From: Prostheceraeus crozeri
Lineage: Eukaryota > Platyhelminthes > Polycladida > Euryleptidae
NCBI GenBank assembly: GCA_907163375.1
Contig: CAJQUW010016141.1
Span: 38,016-102,015, forward strand
Direction: 5' to 3'
DNA length: 64,000 nt
The notes below the pieces were generated by a model, which was not told the DNA's origin, did no database searches, and saw only the letters and a program-made list of their open reading frames with translations. Shown here one piece after another: positions 11,335 through 20,691 of this stretch (within the stretch, counting starts at the first letter, position 1; the number at the start of each line of letters is the position of its first letter). The position numbers and the translations under genes are program-made.

Positions 11335-11786
11335 CGAGTAGCGATTTCACGCTGAGAAAACTCTTCGCGAGACAAAGCTTCCATCTACGAGCCACTTATG
11401 CTTGTTGTTAGATCCGTTTTTACTCATGAGTAAGATTTAGACTTTCCACGTTAGACCTAAACATAAATCGTATTGGTAGATATCCATGTTATCTCAATAG
11501 TTCAGATATCTGGTCTCGATGATGCAAAGCAAATCAAGGATCGATTTGATAATGAATATTAATATCCTTATTGTAGACAGACAACAGTGTGCGTGCGCAG
11601 GCGACGACACACACCACACATTAATGATAGTTTCTCACATGCGGCTTTCTCACAGCAAGCCGACAATGCACAAATAAGGCAACCAGAACACACAATTTGT
11701 ATTGCTAAGAAATCGACATATAAGTAAATAACTGATAATAGATCTTTATCTAGCGTTGTCATGTCTAAAAGAAAGCTTCTTATCTA

Positions 11787-12006
11787 GATGTCGAAGGTGG
11801 TCCTAATAATATGTCGCGGTCAATTTTTATGTTTGAGTGTCTGGTGTCTGTGTTACTAATCAGTAGATGGCTATGTTGTGGTATATTGTTGGCATACATG
11901 CCTATTTAATGTATTGACAAGGGTGAAAGATAATATGACATCAACAAGTAGCTAGGTGTAAAAAACTAAAAAAATATGGGTGGTCCTAATAAAATGTCGC
12001 AGACTG
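11787..12006 (-). repeat. Right terminal inverted repeat of Tc1-like element
   Basis: Inverted counterpart of 10257-10476, nearly identical over about 220 bp, with the inner motif copy near 11798-11820. Confidence 0.85.
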
Positions 12007-12008
12007 TA

Positions 12009-12300
12009 CATTGAGATGGGGTTCAATACTGTTGAAAAGAGATATGGCATGTGCGCGAGATGCTAAAGGTGTAGCAGTCGATACAGAGTCACGCATCTTA
12101 TTCTTCAAGTTTTTCAATTGCTCAACAGTTTCCGATTGTAATAACACAGCACGATGTGGATCTTTGATGTGAACATTTTGCTGATAATCTAATTCTTTCC
12201 TATACATTTGATTTGCAAGAGGTTGCTTTATTTGTTGTATAGCAGTCAATTGTACATACTCATCCTGAGGAATAACAATCATGCGAGAATAAGAACTCAT
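12009..12300 (-). pseudogene. Polinton 1 gene portion, right of Tc1-like insertion
   Basis: It starts at the ATG at 12300, which overlaps the stop of the ATPase gene by 4 bp (ATGA-type overlap), as is usual in compact viral clusters. The sequence has a helical, Gln/Lys-rich pattern (VEQLKNLKNKMRDSV). The open frame runs into the terminal repeat of the Tc1-like transposon, so the gene is split by that insertion. Family not recognised. Confidence 0.5.
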
Positions 12301-12914
12301 AGTTTGTAGATAATCATGGGAGTTTTCAAAATATCACTTCGAAATCTAAATTCTTCCGGACACTCTTGCGTAAAGTCAATGAATAAGTAACCGTGTGGTT
12401 TTTCAGTAGCTGCTTGAAAAATCTCAATTAAGGCTTTTGATCCTCTTGGTGCAACTTGTCGCGCTAAAATTTCAAATTGACTTTTATCTCGCGGATTCTT
12501 AAAAATAGCATAATAGTGTGTATTCAGGTTTCGTGTACGAGCTTCTTTTCCATCAGGAAACAAATTTTGTGTGATATAGATGATAAAGCACCTTTTATGA
12601 TGTGCTGCGCGAGTGAACATATCTGTAACATCTTTGGAATTCTTACTTTCTTTTAATAAATCAACCAATACAACAACATCATTAGACTGAAGTTTATCCA
12701 CTGCAAAAATTCCTTCATGTCGAATAAAGTTGCGACTTTGCAATTCCTGAAACAGCGACGGTTGATAAATACCATAACACCAAATCACTCGATTGATAGG
12801 TTCCGTAAACAACTCCCTTCTTTTATCCAATAAATTCAGCGTATAAACAGTTTTACCTGCATGGGATGGACCTGATACAGTCAGAACTTTATCGCATTGA
12901 AGTCTGAAATCCAT
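12297..12914 (-). CDS. FtsK/HerA-type DNA-packaging ATPase (Polinton 1)
   Basis: This is the genome-packaging ATPase of Polintons (A32-like). Walker A is SGPSHAGKT near residue 15 and Walker B is VVVLVDLL near 80; a sensor-like FIIYITQNLFP follows near 112. I chose the ATG at 12914 (MDFRLQCDKVL) because the frame upstream lacks an ATG before the preceding gene. The product of about 205 aa has the usual family length. It would pump element DNA into capsids. The frame is open. Confidence 0.85.
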   Translation of the reverse strand: MDFRLQCDKVLTVSGPSHAGKTVYTLNLLDKRRELFTEPINRVIWCYGIYQPSLFQELQSRNFIRHEGIFAVDKLQSNDVVVLVDLLKESKNSKDVTDMFTRAAHHKRCFIIYITQNLFPDGKEARTRNLNTHYYAIFKNPRDKSQFEILARQVAPRGSKALIEIFQAATEKPHGYLFIDFTQECPEEFRFRSDILKTPMIIYKL

Positions 12915-12945
12915 TTTAATACTTTGAGATTCAACATTTGCATAA

Positions 12946-13314
12946 TTAACGCTTAGAGCCAAAGATACTACCCAATACGTTGCCCACTACAGGAGCTAAC
13001 ATCGGAAGTAGTGCTGAAAGGAAACCACCTTTTTGTGTTAGAGTTTCCCTCTTTCTTTGAAGGATGACTTTAGGATTGGAGATGAAACGCAATTTTTTTG
13101 TAGCATATCGCTTAAGTAACTTTCGTTGTTTTGGTGCTAATTTCTTCGTCCTCAACTTTCTCACACGAGAAATAATTTCACGAATAAATTTATCGTTAGC
13201 ATGTCGTATAGAATTGTATCGCTGATTTGCCTTCATTCGTCGGAGAGCGTGAATGGCTGAAGAAAACTTTGAAGACGTTTGACTTTTACGTTTCGTCATT
13301 TTACGTTTCGCCAT
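12946..13314 (-). CDS. Basic protein with C-terminal hydrophobic helix, pVI/pX-like (Polinton 1)
   Basis: This 122-aa protein starts MAKRKMTKRK, is Lys/Arg-rich for about 95 residues and ends in a glycine-led hydrophobic segment (GGFLSALLPMLAPVVGNVL). A basic N-terminal part plus a C-terminal amphipathic or membrane-active helix recalls adenovirus minor core or membrane-lytic proteins (pVI/pX). It lies immediately before the ATPase on the same strand. Function is inferred from composition. Confidence 0.55.
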   Translation of the reverse strand: MAKRKMTKRKSQTSSKFSSAIHALRRMKANQRYNSIRHANDKFIREIISRVRKLRTKKLAPKQRKLLKRYATKKLRFISNPKVILQRKRETLTQKGGFLSALLPMLAPVVGNVLGSIFGSKR

Positions 13315-13365
13315 TTTCCGTGTTAGTCTTTGCTAAAACCTGTCGTTACCACATTTGCATAGGTA

Positions 13366-13689
13366 CTAACTATTGCGGCATAAGTGACACTCGAAATGAG
13401 CAATATCAAAGTGGTTACATTTGCAAAGTTGAATGCAATTACGTATGAAAAAGCGTTGACAAAAAGCATGCTTACATCTCTTAAAGATGCGCTTTTCATT
13501 TCCATCCTTTCGCTTACATACATCACAACACATAGTTTCACCGTTACTGATGTCTATAGCAAGTCTTTTTGAAGATATGAATTTGCTAGCCTTTTCTAAA
13601 TAATAAACGCATGTACAGAAGGAATATACTTCGAGAGTGAGCAGACATAGCTCGAAAACCAGTTGTGCTACAATCAAGTACCACTGCAT
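13366..13689 (-). CDS. Membrane-anchored RING-like zinc protein (Polinton 1)
   Basis: The product of about 107 aa begins with a hydrophobic segment (MQWYLIVAQLVFELCLL) that can act as signal anchor, then has a Cys/His cluster: C-C-D-V-C, a C-K-H-A-F-C centre, and later C-K-C and C-H-L-C pairs. Spacing is that of a RING or RING-CH domain (C-x2-C ... C-x-H-x3-C ... C-x2-C). Such a protein could act as an E3 ubiquitin ligase against host defences; this is inference. The ATG at 13689 lies next to the stop of the preceding gene. Confidence 0.5.
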   Translation of the reverse strand: MQWYLIVAQLVFELCLLTLEVYSFCTCVYYLEKASKFISSKRLAIDISNGETMCCDVCKRKDGNEKRIFKRCKHAFCQRFFIRNCIQLCKCNHFDIAHFECHLCRNS

Positions 13690-13691
13690 TT

Positions 13692-14102
13692 TCAATTTTT
13701 CTTTATAGAAAGTTGAATATGAATATCTGAAATCGTTTTAATCACCAGACTACTACCATGATGGTTAAATGCGTTAAGACGCTCAGCAATTTTTATCATA
13801 TGTCTTTTAAAAAATTCTTCGGGGTGATCTACAACTTCCATTGAATAAGAAGCAAAATGGAAAGAGCGAGTTTCCACCTCTTCCTTTCCAAAATGACTTA
13901 ACTTAATTTTCGCAACTAATCGCGCTATGACAATGCTATCAGAAAATGTATTCATTAACTCTAGAAATAGAGTGCTAGCATTATCGATCACTGCTTCGAT
14001 GTCGGTCTCATCTTTATGGAAATTTATCACATAATCTTGAACAGCTCCTTTTAAACTTTGTCTATGAAAATGTAATGTTCCGCAGTCATTTGAGAAAGAC
14101 AT
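13692..14102 (-). CDS. Stand-alone PolB-N-terminal-like protein (Polinton 1)
   Basis: This 136-aa frame resembles the segment that precedes the polymerase in many invertebrate Polinton PolB proteins: a strand-rich region (VARLVAKIKLSHFG), a S-x-x-x-E-V-V-D-H-P-E-E-F-F helix, then a (G/N)-x-x-x-x-GSSLVIKTISDIHIQLSI ending that is normally followed by K/R-YNPLRG. Here it is an independent gene on the minus strand at the end of the element opposite to PolB. The gene starts at a clear ATG (14102) and its neighbour starts next to its stop. Similarity is judged by eye; confidence is moderate. Confidence 0.5.
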   Translation of the reverse strand: MSFSNDCGTLHFHRQSLKGAVQDYVINFHKDETDIEAVIDNASTLFLELMNTFSDSIVIARLVAKIKLSHFGKEEVETRSFHFASYSMEVVDHPEEFFKRHMIKIAERLNAFNHHGSSLVIKTISDIHIQLSIKKN

Positions 14103-14186
14103 GATCGCCCTTTAACTAACCCATCCATTGCATGAAAACAACTCTTCTCATAATAACATTTATTGAATAAGAGTAACAAGCATGCA

Positions 14187-14561
14187 TTATAAATCAATGG
14201 TTTGAAACAGATAAAATAGATACAACTGGTAACTGTCATACAGCGAGCAATGATAACCATACAGGACTTTGGCAGTGTTGAGGTAAGGAGGAAAGAAGCA
14301 TTGGTTATGAACGTAGCTACTACAACGAACAGACAAAATAGGAACACACAAATCCTTAAAACGTTTCGTAACTTCATGATAGTGTTGATTCACTCTACTA
14401 TCCCAAGGTGGGAGCAAAATATCATCAATGATTAGATTGGGAAATACTTTCCTCTCCTTACCAGGATTATTACAAAAGATGCGTATAACATTGAAAGCAG
14501 CTAACCATCGTTTAAAGTCAATAAGAAGAGCACTCTCACAAGAAAAGCCATAGTCTTGCAA
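14187..14561 (-). CDS. Unrecognised Polinton 1 protein
   Basis: The frame gives up to 124 aa and contains CESALLIDFKRWLAAFNVIRIFCNNPGKERKVFPNL in outline (C-E-S, D-F-K-R-W, NNPGK) followed by LPPWDSRVNQHYHE. The pattern acid-aromatic-RIFCNNPG and PPW looks like a conserved folded domain, but I do not recognise the family. The start is unclear because the frame has no ATG at its upstream limit. It keeps the minus-strand order of the cluster. Confidence 0.4.
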   Translation of the reverse strand: MQDYGFSCESALLIDFKRWLAAFNVIRIFCNNPGKERKVFPNLIIDDILLPPWDSRVNQHYHEVTKRFKDLCVPILSVRCSSYVHNQCFFPPYLNTAKVLYGYHCSLYDSYQLYLFYLFQTIDL

Positions 14562-14768
14562 ATATTTCAGATTAAGTCCATAAATGTGTTTTCTCGCCCA
14601 TTAATCAACATTGGGATCGCAGTTGGCATGTTGATGATAGACACTAACAATCTGATATGTCCAATTGTTCATAGCAATAGCACTGAGCTCCTGTACAGGT
14701 TCACCCTCACAATCCATAAAAATGATGATAGAAGCCTAAAACGGAAATTACACATCTAAGGAAACGTT

Positions 14769-14969
14769 CTATAACATATCACAAAATGAAGAATTACATC
14801 GATGCTTTTCACGACAAAATACACAAATGATATGATGGCAACGAAGAAGTAAAATGTATCTAGTAAGACCACGTCTACGACACTCAAAGCACATAAGCGA
14901 ATTGTCATAGGGTAGAGTTAGGAAAGGACTAGTAATTTTCCTTCTTTGATTTGCGTTTTGAGGTAGCAT
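14769..14969 (-). CDS. Second small RING-like protein (Polinton 1)
   Basis: This frame of about 66 aa starting MLPQNANQRR has C-F-E-C, then C-H-H-I-I-C-V-F-C and a final C-N-S-S-F-C, a compact treble of Cys/His pairs in RING order. It is shorter than a full RING and lacks a long linker. An overlapping + 1 frame beginning at 15066 (MESIPYIPKPP) is also open for about 46 residues, so the coding start here is uncertain. Together with 13366-13689 it would make two zinc-finger proteins at this end of the element. Confidence 0.4.
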   Translation of the reverse strand: MLPQNANQRRKITSPFLTLPYDNSLMCFECRRRGLTRYILLLRCHHIICVFCREKHRCNSSFCDML

Positions 14970-15079
14970 TCTTCTCCGACTTGCGCTTCGTACCACTGCT
15001 GTTAAGGATTTGATCAATTATATCATCCACGTTGGGTGGTTTTGGAATATATGGGATGGATTCCATATGCATGGAGAGG

Positions 15080-15696
15080 CTATTTTATATCCTTGTGCCG
15101 ACCATAATATAGCCCATTCACTTTGAAAAGGATATCCCAAGTACCTTCTCCGAGCTCGTCGCATGTGATGGATGTTGAATGATCTCCCTCCTTCTTATAG
15201 TAAGTACACCAATGTGATACCGGTAGGCAAATTTGATTACCATCCCAAATCTTTCTATAGGGAGTATCCTTGTCATCTCTCGCCTTCCACTCTTGAGCAA
15301 GAGGAGTAGGAATGTCCATATTTAACGTTACGTACTCCTCAATAATGTCAAGTTGGTGACGAATGTACGGACTCACGGGGATCAGTATGTAGTCCCCATA
15401 CTGATTGCCCATTATCTTGACATCCGTGGAAGGGAGCATTCCCGTTTGTAGTATTACGCTATGATCGTCATAACGCAAGACTTGTTTAAATTTACGCTGT
15501 AGCGGTGTAGGATTATGTACCTTGGTTGTTTCTTCCACTGGCCTCAGTTGTAGATGATCTGATCGTAGTGAACCTTGTAACGTCTGACCACCATTTTGTC
15601 CTACTAGTGCAGCAGATGGAGTAGATGCCTGAAAATGAAAAAGATTGTATTAAGCTTACGTTCAAGGGAGGAGAGGGAGGGAAGTAGCGACTTACC
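15080..15696 (-). CDS. Unrecognised protein with possible 5' intron (Polinton 1)
   Basis: The main frame (15080-15538 and upstream to about 15629) codes for a soluble mixed alpha/beta protein with MGNQYGDYILIPVS, YRKIWDGNQICLPVSHWC and a final GTWDILFKVNGLYYG. No ATG opens this frame; instead an ATG at 15696 is followed at once by GTAAGT, and a pyrimidine-rich tract with CAG precedes the open frame near 15630. That suggests a short intron directly after the start codon. The predicted core (Y-G-D-Y-I, K-x-W-x-G-x-x-I-x-L) occurs in related elements as I recall, but its role is unknown to me. Confidence 0.45.
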
Positions 15697-16493
15697 ATTT
15701 TAGTTGGATAATAGAATAGGGAACAAGAGAGAGAAAATGTGCGTCCGTCACTCGTGCGATTCAACGATGGAATGATTCTCACTGTGGAAGGCTCGCTATT
15801 TATATAGAAATGTTTGATTCTCATTGGATGATGATCCTCATTGGACAATAACATCAAGCTGATTCCAAATCTGGCCTCCGTTTACCAATCCCAGCCTTCG
15901 TTCGCCCGCTGGAGCTGTTTCTTGGGAAATTCTAACTCTGTCGTTTTTCGCCAATCTCTCAAATCTTAAATGGCGTCTCACATCTAAACGAAGACATATA
16001 TGAACAAGCCGTTTCTTTCACTGAATTTGTCTCACTCTTAGCTTTCAAACGAGCTATTGCACGACTTTAGAGCTCTACGATCTCTAGAACCAAAGTTGGA
16101 AGATCGCTGCCGAGGGGGGGGGGTCGGTGAAATTTGATGAAACAAACTTTGGTCAGGGTCCCAGGTCGAAATGCGACACTGGAAAAATTTTCAAAATTTT
16201 GTCCATACTAAGTGGCTCTGACACTTAGGATTTCTTCGTCAAATCTGAGGTCTGACCTAAAATCTTGTAACAGCTCTAACTTTTGAACGGCTGATCCGAT
16301 TGACTCGCAACAAAAATGTCATTGAGTAGTTTTTTCTCCTCTTTCAAATGAGTATCTATAAGACAAAATCCATCCACTTAAAACCAACATTGGAAGATCG
16401 CTGCCGAGGGGGGGGGGTGTGTGAAAAAATTTTGTTAACCCGACTTTGACGAGAAACACGATGGGAGTGGTCTCGCACCGAAATTCCACCATT

Positions 16494-16625
16494 CCAACCT
16501 GGCCGGCACACCACGCCAACCTGGCCGGCACATCACGCCAACCTGGCCGGCACACCACACCAACCTGGCCGGCACACCACGCCAACCTGACCAGCACACC
16601 ACGACAGCTTGGAGAGCGTACCACG
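16494..16625. repeat. 22-bp GC-rich minisatellite
   Basis: Five near-perfect copies of a 22-bp unit built on CCAACCTGGCCGGCACACC, plus a sixth degenerate one. It creates spurious repeated-peptide frames on both strands. Confidence 0.95.
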
Positions 16626-16691
16626 AACAACCTCTGGCAACGTCAACCTCTGTCGTTCCAGAGGGGGGGAGTCGGACTCGAAGCAACCAGG

Positions 16692-16723
16692 TGTCGGACT
16701 AGGGCCGACGCCCTAGTCTGACA
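16692..16723. repeat. Stem-loop near proposed right end of Polinton 1
   Basis: A 14-bp stem (TGTCGGACTAGGGC against its complement, one mismatch) closes a 4-nt loop. It lies 63 bp inside the proposed terminus and has a counterpart in type and place at the left end of Polinton 2. Confidence 0.7.
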
Positions 16724-16786
16724 GGAAGGAGGGAGGTCCACGGCGGCCATCTTGCGCTATCCAGAGGTGTAGAACTCCTTATTACT

Positions 16787-19700
16787 GCTAACACTCTGTA
16801 TAATACAAATGATGGACCTATTTCATTAATTTATATTTTTCTTTGTATCTTGAACCTTCCACCGCAGCGTGATCAGACTTTCATGAAGATGTGCATTGTG
16901 ATGTGGCTGATTCTGTAATCATTCTCTGAAAAATCTTTGAACCGAAAGATTTAGTCAGTGAACAAAAAGGAAGTTTGGTTTTTGTCAGTCTTACTGCCCA
17001 GGCTTCCCTATTGACTCATTAGAAATCATCATAGTTGATTTCTGTTTTATGTTTTTAGTGCTTTACTAGTAAATTTCGAAAAGTGAAAATATTCGAGCAC
17101 AACCAGAATCCATTCTCATCACAAATCTACTTTTGTCCGAAACGTTTCGCTGATTCGGAAAATCTCGAGAAACGAAAATTGGAGGTATATAGGATAAGCA
17201 TGTCGTGTCATGCCATAAGCCATCTACATTATAAATACTCAACTAAGAGATATGACTTGAAGATGGCTGCATTACGTGGATTGGGGTTTCCAATTTTTCT
17301 TCTTTCTTGTGCATTTGTTGTTCATCTCGCCTCTATTTGAACAAGATGCAGCAGTCTAAGGAAATTGCGCTAGAAATTATGCGTGCATAAGTAAAACGAG
17401 AATAGAGCTAAAGTTTGTCGTAATATATCTGGAGATAAAACTTTGATATTCTTAAAAAGCTTGCAAAGCCTATTAATGCTTCCAAAGCTTTAGTGTGTGC
17501 ACCTACATGTTGTAAACTTGTTTTGCTTCGGTAATTTATGCACTTATGGGAGTAATAAAATAATAATAATAATAATATTCAATTTATGTGCCGTTTTAAC
17601 TGGTTTGCCTTTTCAACATGGTGAGTTCCTTGACAACTTTCCTCGATTGGCATTTGCAATTTGCTTTACAACCATCGACTTCTCATTTGAAAGGGATTTA
17701 AAGAATGCATAATCGTGATAGTTGACAATCTACTATCTTCAAAATCTTCAGCACTACTAATGCATGTAGACTTCGATAGTATCTCATACCGATATACAAT
17801 ACCGTAGCCATGTAGAAATCCATACACATCATATACATATCAAAACCTCTTACCACAGTTTAATAAATGTTTCTAAGATTGCATAAGCTAAGAAAAGTAA
17901 TTAAGCTGATGACAAACAGTGATTTTTTCATCAGGATTATGAAGTGCTGGTACGGAGACCACTTGATGAATTCATCACAGTTCTTATTCTTCGAAGTTTA
18001 AATATTTGCATGCATTTTTATCAAGTTATCAATATCGCTGTGAATTTTTCATCCATCTCTTCGACCACGATGGATTGTAAGTTATTCAAACATCTAATGC
18101 CATCTCTTTTTGATACTTTCGTCCTCGCCAGATCCCATCACACCTGTTCGGTAAGAGTAAGATTTGGTGATCTTGATGGCCGCTTCTTCCTTTGAGTGTT
18201 CTTACAAGATCTAACTGATCAGCCAATGATGACTTATGTTTTATGAAAGATGGAATCCAACAGTCAGCTAACAATGTATTAAAAAAACTAGCCGAAGTAT
18301 TAACGTGTATATTCTCGCTTTTCGGAATTTGCAGCTCATTACGACCGAAGTGTCATATCTCTCCTGGAACATCAATCGAACTAGCTTTCTACATTTTGTA
18401 TGCCTCATCTCGAGTTCTGTTTTCATTCGCTCATCCGTTCCTATGGACCTGCATCCACCTGTCATTCTTTAATCTTCAAAACTTGCTCTTGTTCGCAAAT
18501 GTCACCTTCCTCCAAATTTCTCTCCGCATTTTCCTAGCCAATCTTTCTCTGATTCTCCTTTGTACTCGTAGCAAGCGGTCTCCGTTTTCTTACACCATCC
18601 TTGCGCAGACCATTTTTTAATAAGACAATCGCTCATTCCACATCTTTAGTAACTCTACTGCGGATGAAAATCTGTTATTCAGGACATATCTAAGCAGTGG
18701 GTAGTTGCCGCGTTCGGTGGATTTTCTTTTCTAACGGTAGAGCATTTTTTATTCACTAAATCTCTCTCTGTGTCTCGATATCGACCTTAAAATTATTCTT
18801 CTGCTAAATTCATAAGTTGAACAATTTCAGCTGTTCAATTTCATCACTGGAAAGCCGAAAGTCTACTATAAGCCATGTTTTCTTTAGTTTCCATTATTAT
18901 TCTCTTTCAATTTTATTACTCAATTTTGCTGCTTTCACTTCGTTAACCGTGTAGGCACGCTTGAGTACAATTAGCTTCAAAATCAAAGCTTTCTATTACC
19001 AATACAGCTTATAACATCGATAAAAATATATTTCAATTCAATGACTAACTGATCTATGCCACATAGAGTAGCCAATGTCTTCATAGATATATTTGGCAAT
19101 TTTATAACAATGTCACCTAGTCGCATTAGAAAGTAATACAAAAGGTGACACACATTTTTGGGATTAGTGTAGGGTGGGAGATCATTTTTCCTTATGCGTG
19201 GATGGAAAAGTTTACTTTTCCTATCCTGGAGACGTAGGAAGACGATGACTTTTCCATTCATACACAACTTTTCCGCTCAAGGAGAAATATCTATTTGCAT
19301 TGTTGTTTGAAAAGTTGACTTTTCTTCACCTGGATACTTCAATGTCTACTTACTATAAAATTCTATTCTATCTGAAATGGCTGCAAAGTAATTGGATTAT
19401 ATCTATCCCTGTTCATAGACATGCACAAGAAGAATGATTTGGTTCATAGAAATGCACAAGAAAAAAATATATTCATTCATTGCAAAAGTACCTTTTCCGT
19501 CCTCGGATATCATGTCGACCCTCGATCACTTCTCTCTCTCTCGGCTCAGCAAGATATCCTTGGACAGAAAAGCTGTGCTTTTCCAATTTCAGGAAAATAA
19601 TCATGATGAATCCGGAGGGTTTTAGCCCGAGGGATACATCAAATAATTTCACGAGCGTTGTCAGAGAATTGTATAGCTATCCTCTATCCGTTATAAAGTA

Positions 19701-20449
19701 TGCCATATTACTAGGACCATAGATATCCGCGATAGAATCCCTCTCTATCAAGATTATCTCTGGGAACAAATTTTATCAAATATAGAAGGGATTCTGAAAT
19801 ACAATTCTAAAACTATGCAATAATCTGGTATACTTTATTGAAATATTTATTGAAACTTATAATTTATTGAAATACTTTATCAAAATTTATAAAACAAACA
19901 CATAAAATGGAAAGAAGTCAAAAATCACTATCTACAGACTTGTCAGTCTTCATCAGTGATCTTCAGGCTAAAACATAATTTTGTCACGAAACTATAATTC
20001 AATATAGGCCCTATTTAATCGGGCGGTTCTGATAAGTTTAGAAAGAACGAGGCTCAATTGGTAAATTCTCTAATTCAGTTTGAAGATATCACTTCCATTG
20101 TCAAAAATGATAGACATGTAACAAAAATATGGAATATGATGCATGTTTAATTCAAAATTATTCGACAGTAGCATAATTAGAATTTTCAATCATAAGTTCA
20201 GCCTAAATCAAATATAGATTATGACCAGTGATGCAACTTCGATTAGGTTTTAGTCGAGGTCGAATCGAGGTCAGCCCCAAAAAAGGGCTATATGATATTA
20301 ATTGACTTTGGCACCGGACACTTGCATGAAAGGAAACAATATTTCTGTTTATGATGTTATTAATCACGTTGCATTGCATCAACACACTGAAAATAATCTG
20401 TGATAGTTGGTATGAATCATACTATGAAACATTCGTATGAAACATAGTA
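16787..20449. other. Gene-poor spacer
   Basis: About 3.7 kb without a convincing gene. It holds a short AAT microsatellite (near 17560-17580), A/T-rich single-copy sequence and the weak transposase relic listed separately. Short open frames here have no coding pattern I recognise. Confidence 0.5.
18100..18620 (-). pseudogene. Possible Tc1/mariner-like transposase relic
   Basis: On the minus strand, in changing frames, I read KDGVRKRRPLATSTKEN, then REIWRKVTFANKSKF followed by a RWMQVHRN segment, and further on a SFFNTLLADCWIPSFIKH segment. These sit in the order of the Tc1 motifs W-x-x-V-x-F-S-D-E-S-x-F, R-x-x-V-W-R and the helix before the second Asp. Several stops and frame changes separate them. 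No terminal repeats were found around it. It could be chance; confidence is low. Confidence 0.3.
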
Positions 20450-20691
20450 TCCCGTACAGAAATAAGTCCGTATGAATCATAGTATGAAAAGGCATGAAAA
20501 ATAGTATGACAACGCATACGTATGTAATAACATACTATGAAGCATAATATGCAGAAGTATGAATAATGCATACGTGAAACATAACAAATATGAAGCATAG
20601 TGTGCATACTAAATATGAAAAACAGTATGCATAAGTATGAAAAGCGCATACGTATGTATTAACATACTATGAAACGTAGTATGCGTAAGTT
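20450..20691 (+). mobile_element. Truncated end fragment of the TNP2-family transposon
   Basis: It starts with the family terminus TCCCGTACAGAAATAAG after TA and contains several CATACTATG-type palindromes, then stops abruptly at the next terminus at 20692. Confidence 0.7.

Larger units (their letters stand above)
10257..12006 (-). mobile_element. Tc1/mariner-like transposon inserted in Polinton 1
   Basis: The 1750-bp element begins and ends with CAGTCTGCGACATTTTATT in inverted orientation and is flanked by TA on both sides (10255-10256 and 12007-12008), the Tc1/mariner target duplication. Terminal inverted repeats are long, about 220 bp. A second copy of the terminal motif (GCGACATATTATTAGGACC) sits at the inner edge of each repeat, near 10446 and 11798. 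This is the IR/DR layout known from Sleeping Beauty-type elements. The two repeats differ only at a handful of sites, so the insertion is younger than the decay of the interior would suggest, or it was mobilised in trans. It lies inside a Polinton gene. Confidence 0.9.
1..16786. mobile_element. Polinton/Maverick element 1 (decayed, left end outside window)
   Basis: The interval carries the hallmark Polinton set: protein-primed PolB, retroviral-type integrase with chromodomain, FtsK/HerA packaging ATPase, capsid-like and penton-like genes and small basic proteins. PolB and two small genes read on the + strand, the rest on the - strand. The proposed right end at 16786 gives a terminus that reads AGTAATAAGG when read inward, in keeping with the 5'-AG start of Polintons. 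The left end is not in the window, so terminal repeats and target duplication cannot be compared. The element is broken: I estimate at least half a dozen coding breaks plus one Tc1-like insertion, so it looks old. I did not see the usual adenovirus-type protease in the visible part. Confidence 0.85.
15858..16786. repeat. Proposed right terminal region of Polinton 1
   Basis: A gene-less stretch of about 930 bp contains a 294-bp-spaced direct repeat (TTGGAAGATCGCTGCCGAG followed by a run of G, at 16096 and 16390), a 22-bp minisatellite and a strong stem-loop. Polinton terminal repeats often carry such tandem repeats. The end is placed at 16786, where the sequence ends TTATTACT (AGTAATAAG read inward). 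The left terminal repeat is not in the window, so the boundary is a proposal. Confidence 0.4.

Noticed and set aside
16319-16721. Open frames on both strands with Ala/Trp/Cys-rich repeats
   Set aside because: They arise from the 22-bp minisatellite.
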